In this document: positions 1-8,797 of the stretch, one piece after another
How the letters are laid out: every line of letters starts with the position of its first letter
How positions within the stretch are numbered: the first letter of the stretch is position 1
Assembly: GCA_038748065.1 (NCBI GenBank)
Contig: JBCDJG010000016.1
Span: 1-64,000 of the forward strand
Length of the DNA: 64,000 nucleotides
Reading direction: 5' to 3'
Origin: JBCDJG01 sp038748065
Lineage (GTDB): Bacteria; Pseudomonadota; Gammaproteobacteria; Pseudomonadales; Halieaceae
Position numbers and translations under genes: made by a program
The notes under the pieces: generated by a model
What the model was told of the DNA's origin: nothing
The model's input: the letters and a program-made list of their open reading frames with translations, nothing else
Databases searched by the model: none

Positions 1-111
1 AAGCTCTGAGTCTTCCTGGCTCTGGAAATCGACTGTATTGACAAAGTCAGGAAGAGTGGCGGTGTCCACAAAGGGGAAAGCTCTATCGATTTCTAAACGA
101 GAAAACTTTAA

Positions 112-1224
112 GACGGCGATAGCGCTTGGAGCCTCGTGTCTTCGTCGGCTTTTTCCGACTTCGAGAGTTCCGGGGAATTTCCCCTCCCGCCTATTGGCGT
201 ATCCGAAATTAATAACGAGACAGATTGGTTCGAACAAGAAATCACTCTAACCTACGTTACCGACAAGACGTCTGCCGTGCTAGGTGCTTTTTATTACAGC
301 GAAAACGCCGAGAACGTTTTAAGTGCGGCGGCAGTTGGCTTAGCCCTCTCGGTTAACGAAGATTTTGAAAATTACGCGCTGTTTGCTGAAATCGAGCACG
401 CGTTCAACGATCAATGGTCCGTTATTGCGGGGTTCCGATACGATGTCGAAGAAGGCACTGTGGACGAAGTCGATGCCGCAGGCGGGTTCGAAGTCGCTAG
501 ATCTTCAGACTTCAACTTCAGCGTGTTCCTTCCCAAAGTTGGACTGGTTTATTCATTTGACGAGACCAAAAGCCTTGGTTTCACCTATCAGCAAGGATAC
601 CGCGCGGGTGGGGTCGGATTTAATCGACTTCTTAGTAGCAGCGAGTTTGATCCAGAATTTACGGACAACTATGAGCTATCCCTTCGGTCCAAGTTCTATG
701 ATGGCCGTCTTATCGTGAATACCAATGCATTCTATACCGACTGGACGGATCGACAGGTCAGAGTGTTGAATCCACCGTTCACAATCCCGGACGATAATAG
801 GATTGCCAATCTTGGCTCTGCCGAGCGGTATGGACTCGAGCTCGCTGCGCGCGCGCAGCCGAGTGACAACCTGTCATTCTTTGCAGGCCTCGCGTATGTG
901 GAGGACGAGTCGATTTTTCCTCAGTTTGATCTTGCCCAAAACGTGGTCTCAACTTCGGAAGAAACTACGGCGACACTCGGTGGTCGATATGACTTTGAGA
1001 AAAACTGGTATGTCAATGGATCGATAAACTACACAGACCCACAGGAGAGTATCAATAGGAGGACGCTGGTGGATGTTCAGGCTGGATTCCAATCGGACAA
1101 TTGGCACGTCTATCTGTTTGCAACCAATCTGTTCGACGATGAGTATACGCTGACCTGGACCCCTGTCACCGCAAACAGGGGCAGCAGCCGGCGCGTTGGG
1201 ATTGTGCTTGAGGCTACGTTTTGA
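112..1224 (+). pseudogene. TonB-dependent receptor, C-terminal barrel remnant
   Basis: The reading frame encodes the C-terminal half of an outer-membrane TonB-dependent receptor barrel: strands with the GYRAGG signature, EFDPEFTDNYE, a FYTDWTDRQV strand, a LFATNLFDDEY strand, and a final strand ending in Phe (EATF), as expected for BamA recognition. There is no signal peptide, TonB box or plug. In the same frame stops lie at 7-9, 94-96 and 109-111, and the residues just after them (SAWSLVSSSAFSDF) already read as a barrel strand, so the 5' part is frameshifted or lost rather than merely starting upstream. It is recognisably related to the receptor at 1370-3619, to which it lies tail-to-tail. 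A functional product is unlikely; a sequencing indel near 110 is the alternative. Confidence 0.7.
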
Positions 1225-1369
1225 AGTAGACGTGCTGTTTTACTCTTGGAACCGACCCAGCGTAAGCATTTCATATTGACCCATCCTGAGCGCCAGATTA
1301 TGGCCAGGTTCCGCTCGCACCACAGTCTCGAAACTCCTGATCCAGCAAGCAGCTGGAACACAGCGTGAG

Positions 1370-3619
1370 TTAGAGGTTCATGGTTAGATAGACGCCATAT
1401 TCTCTTTTCGGGCCGAAACCGACAAACCCGGTGGACGTTTGCTGGGTTGTGTAGATCTCATTAAAAAGGTTCCGAGCATAAGCAGTAAGAATTAAACCGT
1501 TCTCGAATTCGTAGTTGGCATTGACGTTCGTTATCCAATAGGCGTCATTTTCAAACTCAGTTGAGTTGGCAGGATCGGAAAAGGTGCTGCTGGTATAATT
1601 AACGTCGCCGCCAATGGAAAGCCCATTTTCAAACGAGTACTTGGCTCCAACCGACGACGTAAGCTCTGGCGAGCCCGGGAAGCTTTTGCCGCGTAGTGAT
1701 ACACCAAGACTGTTTATGCCCTCTCCATACTCTGTTCTGACAAAGGCCGCAGAGGCAAATACGTCCAAGTTGTCATTCACGAACTGACGATAATCGAACT
1801 CAGCCCCAAGGAGATCGGAGTCGGCCGTATTACCAATAACGGCGATACCAACGCCGTTTAAGGTCGACACCTGCTGATCCGTCCATTGGGTGTAAAAAAT
1901 ATTCGCATTAAAAGTATGTCTACCGTCACTGGTTTGAAATCGATAGGCTGTTTCCAACGTGTCGGTGAACTCAGGGTCAAATTCAAAGAAGGTCGGCTCT
2001 CCCCCGGTCAGAGGCACAGATACACTTATCCCACCGGCGCGATAACCACGCTGATAGGTCACGCTTAGGCTTTTGTACTCATCAAAGTTGTATACTGCGC
2101 CCAACTTCGGCAGAAGCGCATCGTATGTGGTATCAAGTGTTCCACTGGCGGCCACAGGTATGCCAAAGATGGATCCGTTGAGCGACTGAGTATTTACGAC
2201 ATCCTCCACGTCATAGCGAAGGCCGGTGATGATGGTCCAGTTCGAAGAGAGATCGTATTCCATCTCGCCGTAGACCGCATAGTTTTCTGTCTCGATGTCC
2301 TCATCAAGAGCGCCGTCGAAAGGGCCCGTCGTATCCGACCCCGATCTGAGAACACTCAACTCGTCGATGCTTGTGTAAAACAGTCCCCCAATCACACGCA
2401 ACCTATCCGTCTCGTGTATTAGCCGGAACTCCTGATCAATGGTTTCGTAGTCGCGTTCCCGCTCAAAAATGCCTAAATCAACCCCAGTTAATGCATCGGT
2501 ATATTGAGTTCGAGACGTAAAGGTCAACGTGTTATTGATCTGGTATTCTGCGGTTAAACGCGGCGATTGGATTTCTTGGGGTGCCTCTGCTGAATTATCA
2601 ATGTCGGTATAGGTCAATCCAAGCGCCAACTTTTTCGTCGGTTCATAGTGGAGTCCCGCCCGGATCGTCTGATTATTAACGTCACCATCTCCATTGCTGT
2701 CCCGCGCGTCCACGGAGAGACGCGCCGCAAGTTGATCCTCGACCAAGGGTGTGTTCATAACCAAGGCGGCTTGATATCCGGGATCTGAGTCTTCAAAACG
2801 TTCGTCTTCAGTGATCCCCAGCCTCAATTGATACTCGGGGGAAAACTTTGGTTTAGCGCCTTCGACGGTGATAGCCCCGGCGAGCGCATTGCGCCCGGAT
2901 TGGGTCGATTGAGAGCCTCGAAAAACTTCAACTTGTTCTACATCCCATGTCGAAATGTTGGTTAAGGGACCGTTTCGGAAATCTGAAAGACGAATCCCAT
3001 CCGTGGTGACGCTAATCGTTGACGACGTTGTACCGTTGCCCAATCCCCCGTCGTCTGCAATGCCGCGGATAACGAGACGGTTGGATTGGTGCACGCCAGG
3101 TATGCGCCGCAGCGTCTGGTTCAGAGACGTTTCACCCCGTTCAAGGAGTTCCTCTCCAGTGCTTATCACGACGCTGGTCTGCGTATCCTGTATATCACGC
3201 TCGAGCAACTCTCCTTTGACTTTAATCGGCGCTAACGTCAGCGGCCCTTCATCGCCGGGGAGCTTTACCAGTGTCACCGTGTTGTTATCCGTAAAGCTAA
3301 AGTCTAAATCGGTGTCTTGAAGCAGCCTTTCCAGAGCAACGTCAGCAGTGTAGCTACCCTTAAGCCCCCGGCTGGTTTTACCCTCTGTTAACTCGCCGCT
3401 GCCGCTCAAATAAATACCTGCCTGCTGAGCCAGAGTGTTCAGCGCGTTCGCAAGTGAGCCTGCTGGAATATCGAATTCGACGCGCTCTTCCGTCTGCGCA
3501 TAAGTTGGGTCACTCGCGGCAAATGCGCACGCGAGAGATAGGGAGAGCGCGAAAGCCAAGAGGGCTCGTTGCGCCGGTTGAAGAGAAAACTGGGAAGGAA
3601 CCCCCCGTGTTAACCGCAT
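1370..3619 (-). CDS. FecA-like TonB-dependent receptor with N-terminal signalling domain
   Basis: 749-residue outer-membrane receptor that imports a ligand, probably a ferric siderophore, using TonB energy. In order: signal peptide (residues 1 to about 42, ending TYAQ), a secretin/TonB N-terminal (STN) signalling domain (about 46-118, with AGSLANALNTLAQQAG), a TonB-box/plug region (about 135-260, with LVIRGI, VEVFRGSQSTQSGRNALAG), then a 22-strand-type barrel with GYRAGG and a C-terminal strand YGVYLTMNL. The STN domain is the part that talks to a FecR-type protein, and a FecR/FecI pair lies immediately upstream on the same strand, so this is very likely its regulated receptor. A TTGGAG ribosome-binding site stands about 10 nt before the ATG. 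The ligand cannot be told from sequence. Confidence 0.9.
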   Translation of the reverse strand: MRLTRGVPSQFSLQPAQRALLAFALSLSLACAFAASDPTYAQTEERVEFDIPAGSLANALNTLAQQAGIYLSGSGELTEGKTSRGLKGSYTADVALERLLQDTDLDFSFTDNNTVTLVKLPGDEGPLTLAPIKVKGELLERDIQDTQTSVVISTGEELLERGETSLNQTLRRIPGVHQSNRLVIRGIADDGGLGNGTTSSTISVTTDGIRLSDFRNGPLTNISTWDVEQVEVFRGSQSTQSGRNALAGAITVEGAKPKFSPEYQLRLGITEDERFEDSDPGYQAALVMNTPLVEDQLAARLSVDARDSNGDGDVNNQTIRAGLHYEPTKKLALGLTYTDIDNSAEAPQEIQSPRLTAEYQINNTLTFTSRTQYTDALTGVDLGIFERERDYETIDQEFRLIHETDRLRVIGGLFYTSIDELSVLRSGSDTTGPFDGALDEDIETENYAVYGEMEYDLSSNWTIITGLRYDVEDVVNTQSLNGSIFGIPVAASGTLDTTYDALLPKLGAVYNFDEYKSLSVTYQRGYRAGGISVSVPLTGGEPTFFEFDPEFTDTLETAYRFQTSDGRHTFNANIFYTQWTDQQVSTLNGVGIAVIGNTADSDLLGAEFDYRQFVNDNLDVFASAAFVRTEYGEGINSLGVSLRGKSFPGSPELTSSVGAKYSFENGLSIGGDVNYTSSTFSDPANSTEFENDAYWITNVNANYEFENGLILTAYARNLFNEIYTTQQTSTGFVGFGPKREYGVYLTMNL

Positions 3620-3739
3620 TTTTTACAGCTCCAAGTGTTCGTCGTTTTCTCATACACGTTTGAGACGAGAAAAGGGGAAGCTGAAAAACAATTTTTTATG
3701 ACTAATGCCGGGGCCGGGCTACGCGCACAGCAAGCAAAC

Positions 3740-4729
3740 TCATTCAGGTTCCAGAGTCACCCACCAGGGTAGCGCACGTTTGATTTTGATCGGTAGCGCG
3801 TCTTCCAGCATAGCCAGCGCCTGATCAATGTTGTCGGTAGGGTAGATACCGATAACGGAAAGATCGGCGACAGCAGGGTTTACGGCAAGGTAGCCATGGC
3901 GATAACGCCCCAATTCTTCGACTAGTTCTTTAAGCGGAATGCTTTTAGCCACGACCATGCCCCTGGCCCAGGACTGACGGGCATCACTTACCGGGCCGGG
4001 CTGTTGAATCTCTGTCACGCTAAAGTGGGCACTTTGACCGGCCCGCAAGGTCGCTGTATTGCCAGATTGCGTAATGATCTCTACAGCGCCCTCATACACG
4101 GACAGCAGAGAAGTCTCGTGCATGTTTTGCACGCCAAACCGCGTTCCCAGGGCGCGCAAAGTACCCTGCGTCGTGGTCACAACGAAGGGGCGTTGTTGAG
4201 AATCTGCCGCTGTCTGAACCAAAAGCTCACCGTGATGCAGTTCAATATTACGCAGGTGCTCAGTGTAATGAACGTTCATGGCACTGGCTGTGTTGAGCCA
4301 GAGCTGACCACCATCAGCCAGCGCCAATTCCTGCGTTTCGCCTGTGGCGGTCTTGTAATCTGCTGTCAGCGCCGTCGCCAGATGCTGGCTGTAGTCTGAA
4401 AGCGGCGTGTAACGCCAGAGCATCACACCGGCAATTGCAGCCATACTACCGCCCAGTAAATTGCGACGATGAATCCGCTCATTACGCGTTGCTTTCAGAA
4501 TACGGCTGGCTTCATCGCTCCCTGCCTGTCCTTGCGCCTGGCTAAAGCGTAGACCTACGCGCTCGACATACTGCCAGGCAAGCTGATGATCTGTGTGGCT
4601 GGAGAACCAACGCTGCCAGGCCGCACGATCCTGATCGCTGACCTCATCGCCAGAGAGCGTAGCAAACCACTCTGCCGCCTGCTGGAGAATATGCTGTTCG
4701 GGCATTGTTTGTGGATCCAGGCTACTCAT
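3740..4729 (-). CDS. FecR-type transmembrane sigma-factor regulator
   Basis: 329-residue inner-membrane protein that passes the receptor's ligand signal to the ECF sigma factor encoded just before it. The N-terminal cytoplasmic DUF4880-like segment (about 10-60, AAEWFATLSGDEVSDQDRAA) binds sigma; a single membrane span (about 94-111, GGSMAAIAGVMLW) follows; then the periplasmic FecR domain (about 125-235, with TGETQELALADGGQLWLN and RALGTRFGV) and a C-terminal STN-like segment that should contact the receptor. Its ATG overlaps the sigma gene's stop (4 bp, ATGA), so the two are translationally coupled. The inducing ligand is unknown. Confidence 0.92.
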   Translation of the reverse strand: MSSLDPQTMPEQHILQQAAEWFATLSGDEVSDQDRAAWQRWFSSHTDHQLAWQYVERVGLRFSQAQGQAGSDEASRILKATRNERIHRRNLLGGSMAAIAGVMLWRYTPLSDYSQHLATALTADYKTATGETQELALADGGQLWLNTASAMNVHYTEHLRNIELHHGELLVQTAADSQQRPFVVTTTQGTLRALGTRFGVQNMHETSLLSVYEGAVEIITQSGNTATLRAGQSAHFSVTEIQQPGPVSDARQSWARGMVVAKSIPLKELVEELGRYRHGYLAVNPAVADLSVIGIYPTDNIDQALAMLEDALPIKIKRALPWWVTLEPE

Positions 4730-5259
4730 GAGTTCACCGCCTGGTCAAATCGGGCTTCGATTCGCATGCACTCAAGCATCGCTCGCGCCATATATGTTTT
4801 AACACTGCGCTCTGAAACACCCAGCTGTTCACCGATCTGACGGTAAGTCATGCCTTCGATCTGCGATAGTACGAAAGCAGTCGCGACTCGCTCAGGCAGC
4901 TGACTGAGCATCTCGTCGATCTCGCTGAACGTCTCGACAATGATGGCTTGCTGTTCCGGTGATACAGCCAGCGCCTCAGGTTGGTTAGAAACCACTTCGA
5001 GCCAGGCCCGCTCAACACTTTTTCGTCGCCACATGTCGATGCACATGCGGCTCGCCATGACCCGTAGATAGCTTCTCGCCTTGCTTAAGTTGTTCAGGGG
5101 CTTCGCATGGGTGTGCAGACGCAAAAAGGTTTCGTGGGTCAGGTCTTCGGCGTCATGATACGAATCGAGATGATTACGCAGCCAGCCACGGAGCCAACCA
5201 TTGTGCTCTCGGTAGAGGCTGTCCAGGGTTTGTGAATCGTCGGGAATAGACATCTGCAA
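4726..5259 (-). CDS. FecI-type ECF sigma factor
   Basis: 177-residue extracytoplasmic-function sigma-70 factor. Region 2 is visible at about 12-85 (the DAEDLTHETFLRLH segment at 37-49, core and -10 binding) and region 4 at about 115-165 (LPERVATAFVLSQIEGMTY, then the helix-turn-helix RQIGEQLGVSERSVKTYMA). Size and sequence fit the FecI/PvdS iron-uptake group. It is the first gene of a sigma-FecR-receptor set reading leftwards, and a near-perfect Fur box 37 bp upstream indicates iron repression. It should direct transcription of the receptor at 1370-3619. Confidence 0.93.
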   Translation of the reverse strand: MQMSIPDDSQTLDSLYREHNGWLRGWLRNHLDSYHDAEDLTHETFLRLHTHAKPLNNLSKARSYLRVMASRMCIDMWRRKSVERAWLEVVSNQPEALAVSPEQQAIIVETFSEIDEMLSQLPERVATAFVLSQIEGMTYRQIGEQLGVSERSVKTYMARAMLECMRIEARFDQAVNS

Positions 5260-5295
5260 GCTAGCCGGGGCCGATACTCTTGATGCTACGTCAAA

Positions 5296-5310
5296 TGATA
5301 ATCGTTATCA
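5296..5310. promoter_or_regulatory. Fur box between the sigma gene and exbB
   Basis: TGATAATCGTTATCA matches the 7-1-7 Fur consensus TGATAATnATTATCA in all but one position; TGATAA and TTATCA form a perfect inverted repeat around three bases. It lies in the divergent intergenic region between the FecI-type sigma gene (start 5259) and the exbB operon (start 5475), so it probably controls the sigma operon and possibly both directions. Confidence 0.85.
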
Positions 5311-5402
5311 ATTGGGTAAAGGAGATCTTGGCGACCCCACCCTCTGCCGATTGCAGTCTGGCGTCGCGATGACACTTTTGTCGTCGTGCCTTTGTCTTAA
5401 CT

Positions 5403-5430
5403 TTGCGTGTCGAGCACTCTCCTATATACT
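5403..5430 (+). promoter_or_regulatory. Predicted sigma-70 promoter of the exbB-exbD-exbD-tonB operon
   Basis: TTGCGT (5403-5408) and TATACT (5425-5430) are separated by 16 bp and precede exbB. The expected transcription start near 5437 lies downstream of the alternative TTG codon at 5403, which favours the ATG at 5475 as the translation start. Prediction from motif match only. Confidence 0.5.
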
Positions 5431-5474
5431 TTTTACAACTGAGACGCATTCGCTTTTACCGGGCGGTCTATTTC

Positions 5475-6293
5475 ATGAGTGAATCTCTACTAGCCAATGT
5501 CGCGGCGGAATTGCCTGTGGCGGAACACCTGACCGTAGCTAACACCGTCGTACAGAGTGATGATTGGCTGACCGAAACCACGATCACTGTTCAATCTGGT
5601 GGCCCCGTGGTGATGGTGTTGTTGGTTATGTCGATCGTGGCCCTTACGCTGGTTATTGCCAAACTACTCCAATTTCAACGCGCCAAACTCTGGCAGCGTA
5701 AAAAAGCCCGCCAGGCACTCGCTTACTTTCAGCATAACGATCCCGAGCAGGCATTGGCGCTGTGCGATCGATCCCGCAGCCCGACCGCTCAGGCGCTGGC
5801 CCGCGCCATTCGAGGCCGCCAACGCCAACTGCCGGAAGCGTCGGTGCGTGAGGAGGTGTTGCGCTATGGCACCGACGCACTGTTTCACCTTCGCCGTGGG
5901 TTTCGCCCATTGGAAGTGATTGGATCTCTGGCACCGCTACTGGGTTTGCTTGGTACCGTTATGGGTATGATTGAGGCCTTTCAGCAGATGGAAGCAGCCG
6001 GGAACAAGGTCAACCCAGCTATTTTGTCTGGAGGAATCTGGGAAGCGCTGCTGACGACCGCCGTGGGCTTGTGCGTGGCCATTCCCGTGGTGGCTATACT
6101 CAATTGGCTGGAACGCTGCGTCGACCACCTGGCACATGAAATGGACAACCTGGTAACCCAGGTCTTCACAGAAGACTTATCGGCCGTGGCAGAGACCAGC
6201 GCTCAGAATATTCCTGAATCACAAGGCCAGGCCAAGAAGGACTTTACCGACCCTGCTTCCTCGCACGTCACGGCCCATGCAGCCCCCAGCTAG
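5475..6293 (+). CDS. exbB: ExbB/TolQ-family proton channel subunit
   Basis: 272-residue inner-membrane subunit of the TonB energising motor. The MotA/TolQ/ExbB domain is clear: one span near the N-terminus (VVMVLLVMSIVALTLVIA), a cytoplasmic loop, then two spans (LEVIGSLAPLLGLLGTVMGM and WEALLTTAVGLCVAIPVVAI) with the family's GLLGTVMGM and TTAVGL motifs. The ATG at 5475 is chosen because an upstream TTG in frame overlaps the predicted promoter. It is the first gene of a tight operon (16-bp overlap with exbD) diverging from the iron-responsive sigma gene, so it most likely powers the receptor encoded next door. Confidence 0.9.
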   Translation: MSESLLANVAAELPVAEHLTVANTVVQSDDWLTETTITVQSGGPVVMVLLVMSIVALTLVIAKLLQFQRAKLWQRKKARQALAYFQHNDPEQALALCDRSRSPTAQALARAIRGRQRQLPEASVREEVLRYGTDALFHLRRGFRPLEVIGSLAPLLGLLGTVMGMIEAFQQMEAAGNKVNPAILSGGIWEALLTTAVGLCVAIPVVAILNWLERCVDHLAHEMDNLVTQVFTEDLSAVAETSAQNIPESQGQAKKDFTDPASSHVTAHAAPS

Positions 6294-6735
6294 CGCCTCA
6301 TCAGCCCTACTGGCAGACCAGCGGGTAAGACGCAAAAGCATCATCAGCCTGACCCCACTGATCGATGTGGTGTTTATTTTGCTGGTTTTTTTTATGCTGG
6401 CTTCAAGCTTTATGGACTGGCAGACGTTGAGCCTTGATACCGCTACCCCAGACAAAACCGCCGTCTCGGAAATTGAACCGTTCATTATCCAGGTCGACGG
6501 CGATGACCTCTCACTCAAGGGGAAAGCCCAGCCCGTGGACGCTATTGTGGCCGCAGCGCGGCAGCGTGAACCGGCAACACAAACGATTAACCTTCAGGCT
6601 GTTGGCCAGACAACGGTACAGCAAATGGTGCGCGTGCTGGACACCATGAGTAAAGCTGGAATCACACCGCTCAGAATGATTGACGACCCCGAGTGGCAGG
6701 CAGAGACAGCCAAGGGGATTGAGGTGGCTGAGTAA
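6277..6735 (+). CDS. exbD: ExbD/TolR-family proton channel subunit 1
   Basis: 152-residue single-span protein with a short cytoplasmic N-terminus, a span (SLTPLIDVVFILLVFFMLAS) carrying the protonatable aspartate in PLIDVVF, and a periplasmic ExbD domain to the end. It overlaps exbB by 16 bp and the next exbD by 1 bp. It has the residue needed for proton flow, in contrast to the second ExbD. Confidence 0.9.
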   Translation: MQPPASASSALLADQRVRRKSIISLTPLIDVVFILLVFFMLASSFMDWQTLSLDTATPDKTAVSEIEPFIIQVDGDDLSLKGKAQPVDAIVAAARQREPATQTINLQAVGQTTVQQMVRVLDTMSKAGITPLRMIDDPEWQAETAKGIEVAE

Positions 6736-7139
6736 TGCACTTCCCTGATCGCCGCCCCGACCAGAGTGAGGAACGCATCTTACCGCTGATTAATGTGGTG
6801 TTTTTACTGCTGATATTTTTCATGATCGCCGGCAGTCTCCAGGTGACCGAACCCTTTGAGGTCACCCCGCCAAATTCCAGCAGCACAGGTGAACACGAGC
6901 CAGACTCGCTAACCATCATCATGGGCGGTAACAACCGGTTTGCACTAAACAATGCGCTAATTGATCGCGCGACATTGCTCACTACGGTTGAGCAACAAGT
7001 CGCATCACAGCCGGACATTGCGATAACGCTTAAAGCCGACAACGCCCTGCCGGCAAACCAACTGGTACTGTTTACGCAGGCACTCAACGAGCGCGGGCTC
7101 ACCAAACTACGTTTGTTGACAACCGATCTGGCGCCGTGA
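6735..7139 (+). CDS. exbD: ExbD/TolR-family subunit 2, lacking the membrane aspartate
   Basis: 134-residue second ExbD. The topology matches the family (short N-terminus, one span, periplasmic domain), but the span reads LPLINVVFLLLIFFMIAG: the otherwise essential aspartate is asparagine. Such an ExbD should not carry protons itself and may form an asymmetric heterodimer with the first ExbD, or have a regulatory or structural role. Its ATG overlaps the stop of exbD1 and its stop overlaps the tonB start, so all four products are made together. Confidence 0.88.
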   Translation: MHFPDRRPDQSEERILPLINVVFLLLIFFMIAGSLQVTEPFEVTPPNSSSTGEHEPDSLTIIMGGNNRFALNNALIDRATLLTTVEQQVASQPDIAITLKADNALPANQLVLFTQALNERGLTKLRLLTTDLAP

Positions 7140-7942
7140 GTTATGCTACGCCGGAAACGCCGTTGTACCTAAGCAGGACGTACCTGCTTGCGGCGTTCCT
7201 GTTGGCAGCATCACTGCATCTGCTAGTACTGTTCATAGTATTCTGGACGCCAGATCTGGCACCGCAGGGCCAGGCGGAAGCCGCTGGCATGGGCGGCGTT
7301 GAAATTTCATTGGGGCCGGCGGGCAGGTCTATAGGCGGGCCAGAGGCACAACAAGGTAAAGAAAAGCCCGAAGTGATCGAAGCGGTTGAACCTGAAGAAC
7401 AGCCAGAACCTCAACCGCAGCCTACAGAACCTATTGACCCTATTAAACCAACAGTAGAGCCAGAGCCCACACCAGAGCCGGTTCAGGAAGTCCAACTGGA
7501 AGCGCTGAAACAAATCACATCGGTGCCCGAGCCAGTCGCGCTACCAGCGCCTACTCCACAGGCAACCCTTGCAGGCAATGCCGGCAAGTCGGGAACTACT
7601 ACCTTTGATGACAAAGGAAGTGGTGACAACACGACCGGCGGCGGCCTGGCAGGCGACACTGAAAACTATGCCGCCACCTTACTCGCCTGGTTGGGACAGC
7701 ACAAAGAGTACCCTCGGCGCGCCAGAGTACGCAAACAGCAGGGTACGGCATTACTGTATATTGAAATTAACCGCCAGGGCGAGGTGCTCAATTACCGTAT
7801 CCATCAAAGCTCAGGGTATAAGATGCTGGATAAAGAGACCCTAGCTATGCTGAAGCGCGCTCAACCCTTGCCAGCCATGCCTGCCTCAATCACCGGCGAG
7901 ACCATGGAGTTGATAGCGCCGGTGGAGTTCTTTCTGCGTTGA
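7136..7942 (+). CDS. tonB: TonB-family energy transducer
   Basis: 268-residue TonB. A short cytoplasmic segment is followed by an N-terminal membrane anchor (about 13-35, LLAAFLLAASLHLLVLFIVF), a Glu/Pro-rich periplasmic spacer (about 70-130), and a C-terminal TonB domain (about 175-268, YPRRARVRKQQGTALLYIEI then FFLR at the end). The start is GTG; GTGA overlaps the stop of exbD2. It should couple the ExbB/ExbD motor to the receptors of this island. Confidence 0.92.
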   Translation: MSYATPETPLYLSRTYLLAAFLLAASLHLLVLFIVFWTPDLAPQGQAEAAGMGGVEISLGPAGRSIGGPEAQQGKEKPEVIEAVEPEEQPEPQPQPTEPIDPIKPTVEPEPTPEPVQEVQLEALKQITSVPEPVALPAPTPQATLAGNAGKSGTTTFDDKGSGDNTTGGGLAGDTENYAATLLAWLGQHKEYPRRARVRKQQGTALLYIEINRQGEVLNYRIHQSSGYKMLDKETLAMLKRAQPLPAMPASITGETMELIAPVEFFLR

Positions 7943-8069
7943 ACATGCCATTCGGGTCAAGTCTCCTGTATATCAACCGGGAAACGGCAGACCTGGCCAT
8001 TTCACTGTTCATTTACTGCTATCAGCTATCCATTTTCTCAGCGCTATACATCAAGTAGCGCCTTGTAAC

Positions 8070-8696
8070 TTACCTTACCGCTCCGTCCAGCAAAGTGGTG
8101 ACCCCAAGTTCTGCCCACTCACTAGGCTTCTTGAACGGCTTTTTCTCAACACACAATCCTACACGAATCATTCCCATACCTTCCCACATACCAAGAAGCA
8201 GCTCAGAGAGTTCAGCTGGGCTGGCATCAATCTCAACATGAGACTCAGCCATAACAAACATATCCTCAAGCTGCTTCAGCGTTCTCTTGTAGGCAGCGTT
8301 ATAAAACACCAGCGCAACCTCCGGGTGTTCCCTGGCCTCTTCATGCATGAGTGAATTAAACCGTTGGATATCCGGCTCATTAAGGAAGTTCAGCAACCTT
8401 GTTCCATAATCGATCAACGCCGCACGCAGCGAAGCCAGGGAGTCTATCTCTGGAGGGGAAACGGGCTCGAAGCGATCTCCTTCCGCCGACGTCACAGCAA
8501 CTAGTACATCAGACATGCCGGGGTAGTACTTATAAAGCGTTGCTTTCGAGATCGCTGCTTCGCGGCATAGTCTGTCTGTCGTTACACGACTAAATCCTTC
8601 TTCGAAGAACAAGCGTCGGGCAGCCTCGAGGATTCGTGCTGGTGGACTTAAAGCCGGCGAGGGTGATTTAGCGACGGGTTGTTCTTTAGGCTGCAT
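8070..8696 (-). CDS. TetR/AcrR-family repressor
   Basis: 208-residue TetR-type regulator. The N-terminal helix-turn-helix is clear (RILEAARRLFFEEGFSRVTT, then AAISKATLYKYYPGMSDVL at about 45-60); the C-terminal ligand domain is about 85-205. An earlier in-frame ATG at 8783 is rejected because it would place the 5' end of the gene across the two operator repeats; the ATG at 8696 leaves them in the intergenic region. It diverges from an RND-superfamily exporter gene, the usual target of such repressors, which is now truncated. Confidence 0.88.
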   Translation of the reverse strand: MQPKEQPVAKSPSPALSPPARILEAARRLFFEEGFSRVTTDRLCREAAISKATLYKYYPGMSDVLVAVTSAEGDRFEPVSPPEIDSLASLRAALIDYGTRLLNFLNEPDIQRFNSLMHEEAREHPEVALVFYNAAYKRTLKQLEDMFVMAESHVEIDASPAELSELLLGMWEGMGMIRVGLCVEKKPFKKPSEWAELGVTTLLDGAVR

Positions 8697-8720
8697 AAAA
8701 ATAATCCAGAGGTGATCCCA

Positions 8721-8739
8721 GTACAGTACTGTACCGTAC
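8721..8739. promoter_or_regulatory. GTAC-repeat operator 1
   Basis: Four GTAC units separated by one base each (at 8721, 8726, 8731, 8736). The first three form a perfect 14-bp palindrome (GTACAGTACTGTAC). It lies 24 bp upstream of the TetR gene start and is the likely autoregulatory site. Confidence 0.75.
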
Positions 8740-8756
8740 TCTAAACCAATCGGTGA

Positions 8757-8775
8757 GTACCGTACGGTACCGTAC
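8757..8775. promoter_or_regulatory. GTAC-repeat operator 2
   Basis: Again four GTAC units at 5-bp steps (8757, 8762, 8767, 8772). GTACCGTACGGTAC and the overlapping 16-mer CGTACGGTACCGTACG are perfect palindromes. It sits 22 bp before the RND gene start and exactly 36 bp from operator 1, so both sites probably face similar sides of the helix. Confidence 0.78.
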
Positions 8776-8797
8776 GCAAACATAAGGATCCGCGACT

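Noticed and set aside
5403..5474. TTG start adding 24 residues to ExbB
   Set aside because: It coincides with the predicted -35 element and the added residues are not typical; ATG 5475 preferred.
7943..8069. Terminator between the convergent tonB and tetR genes
   Set aside because: No stem with a T run could be found by eye.
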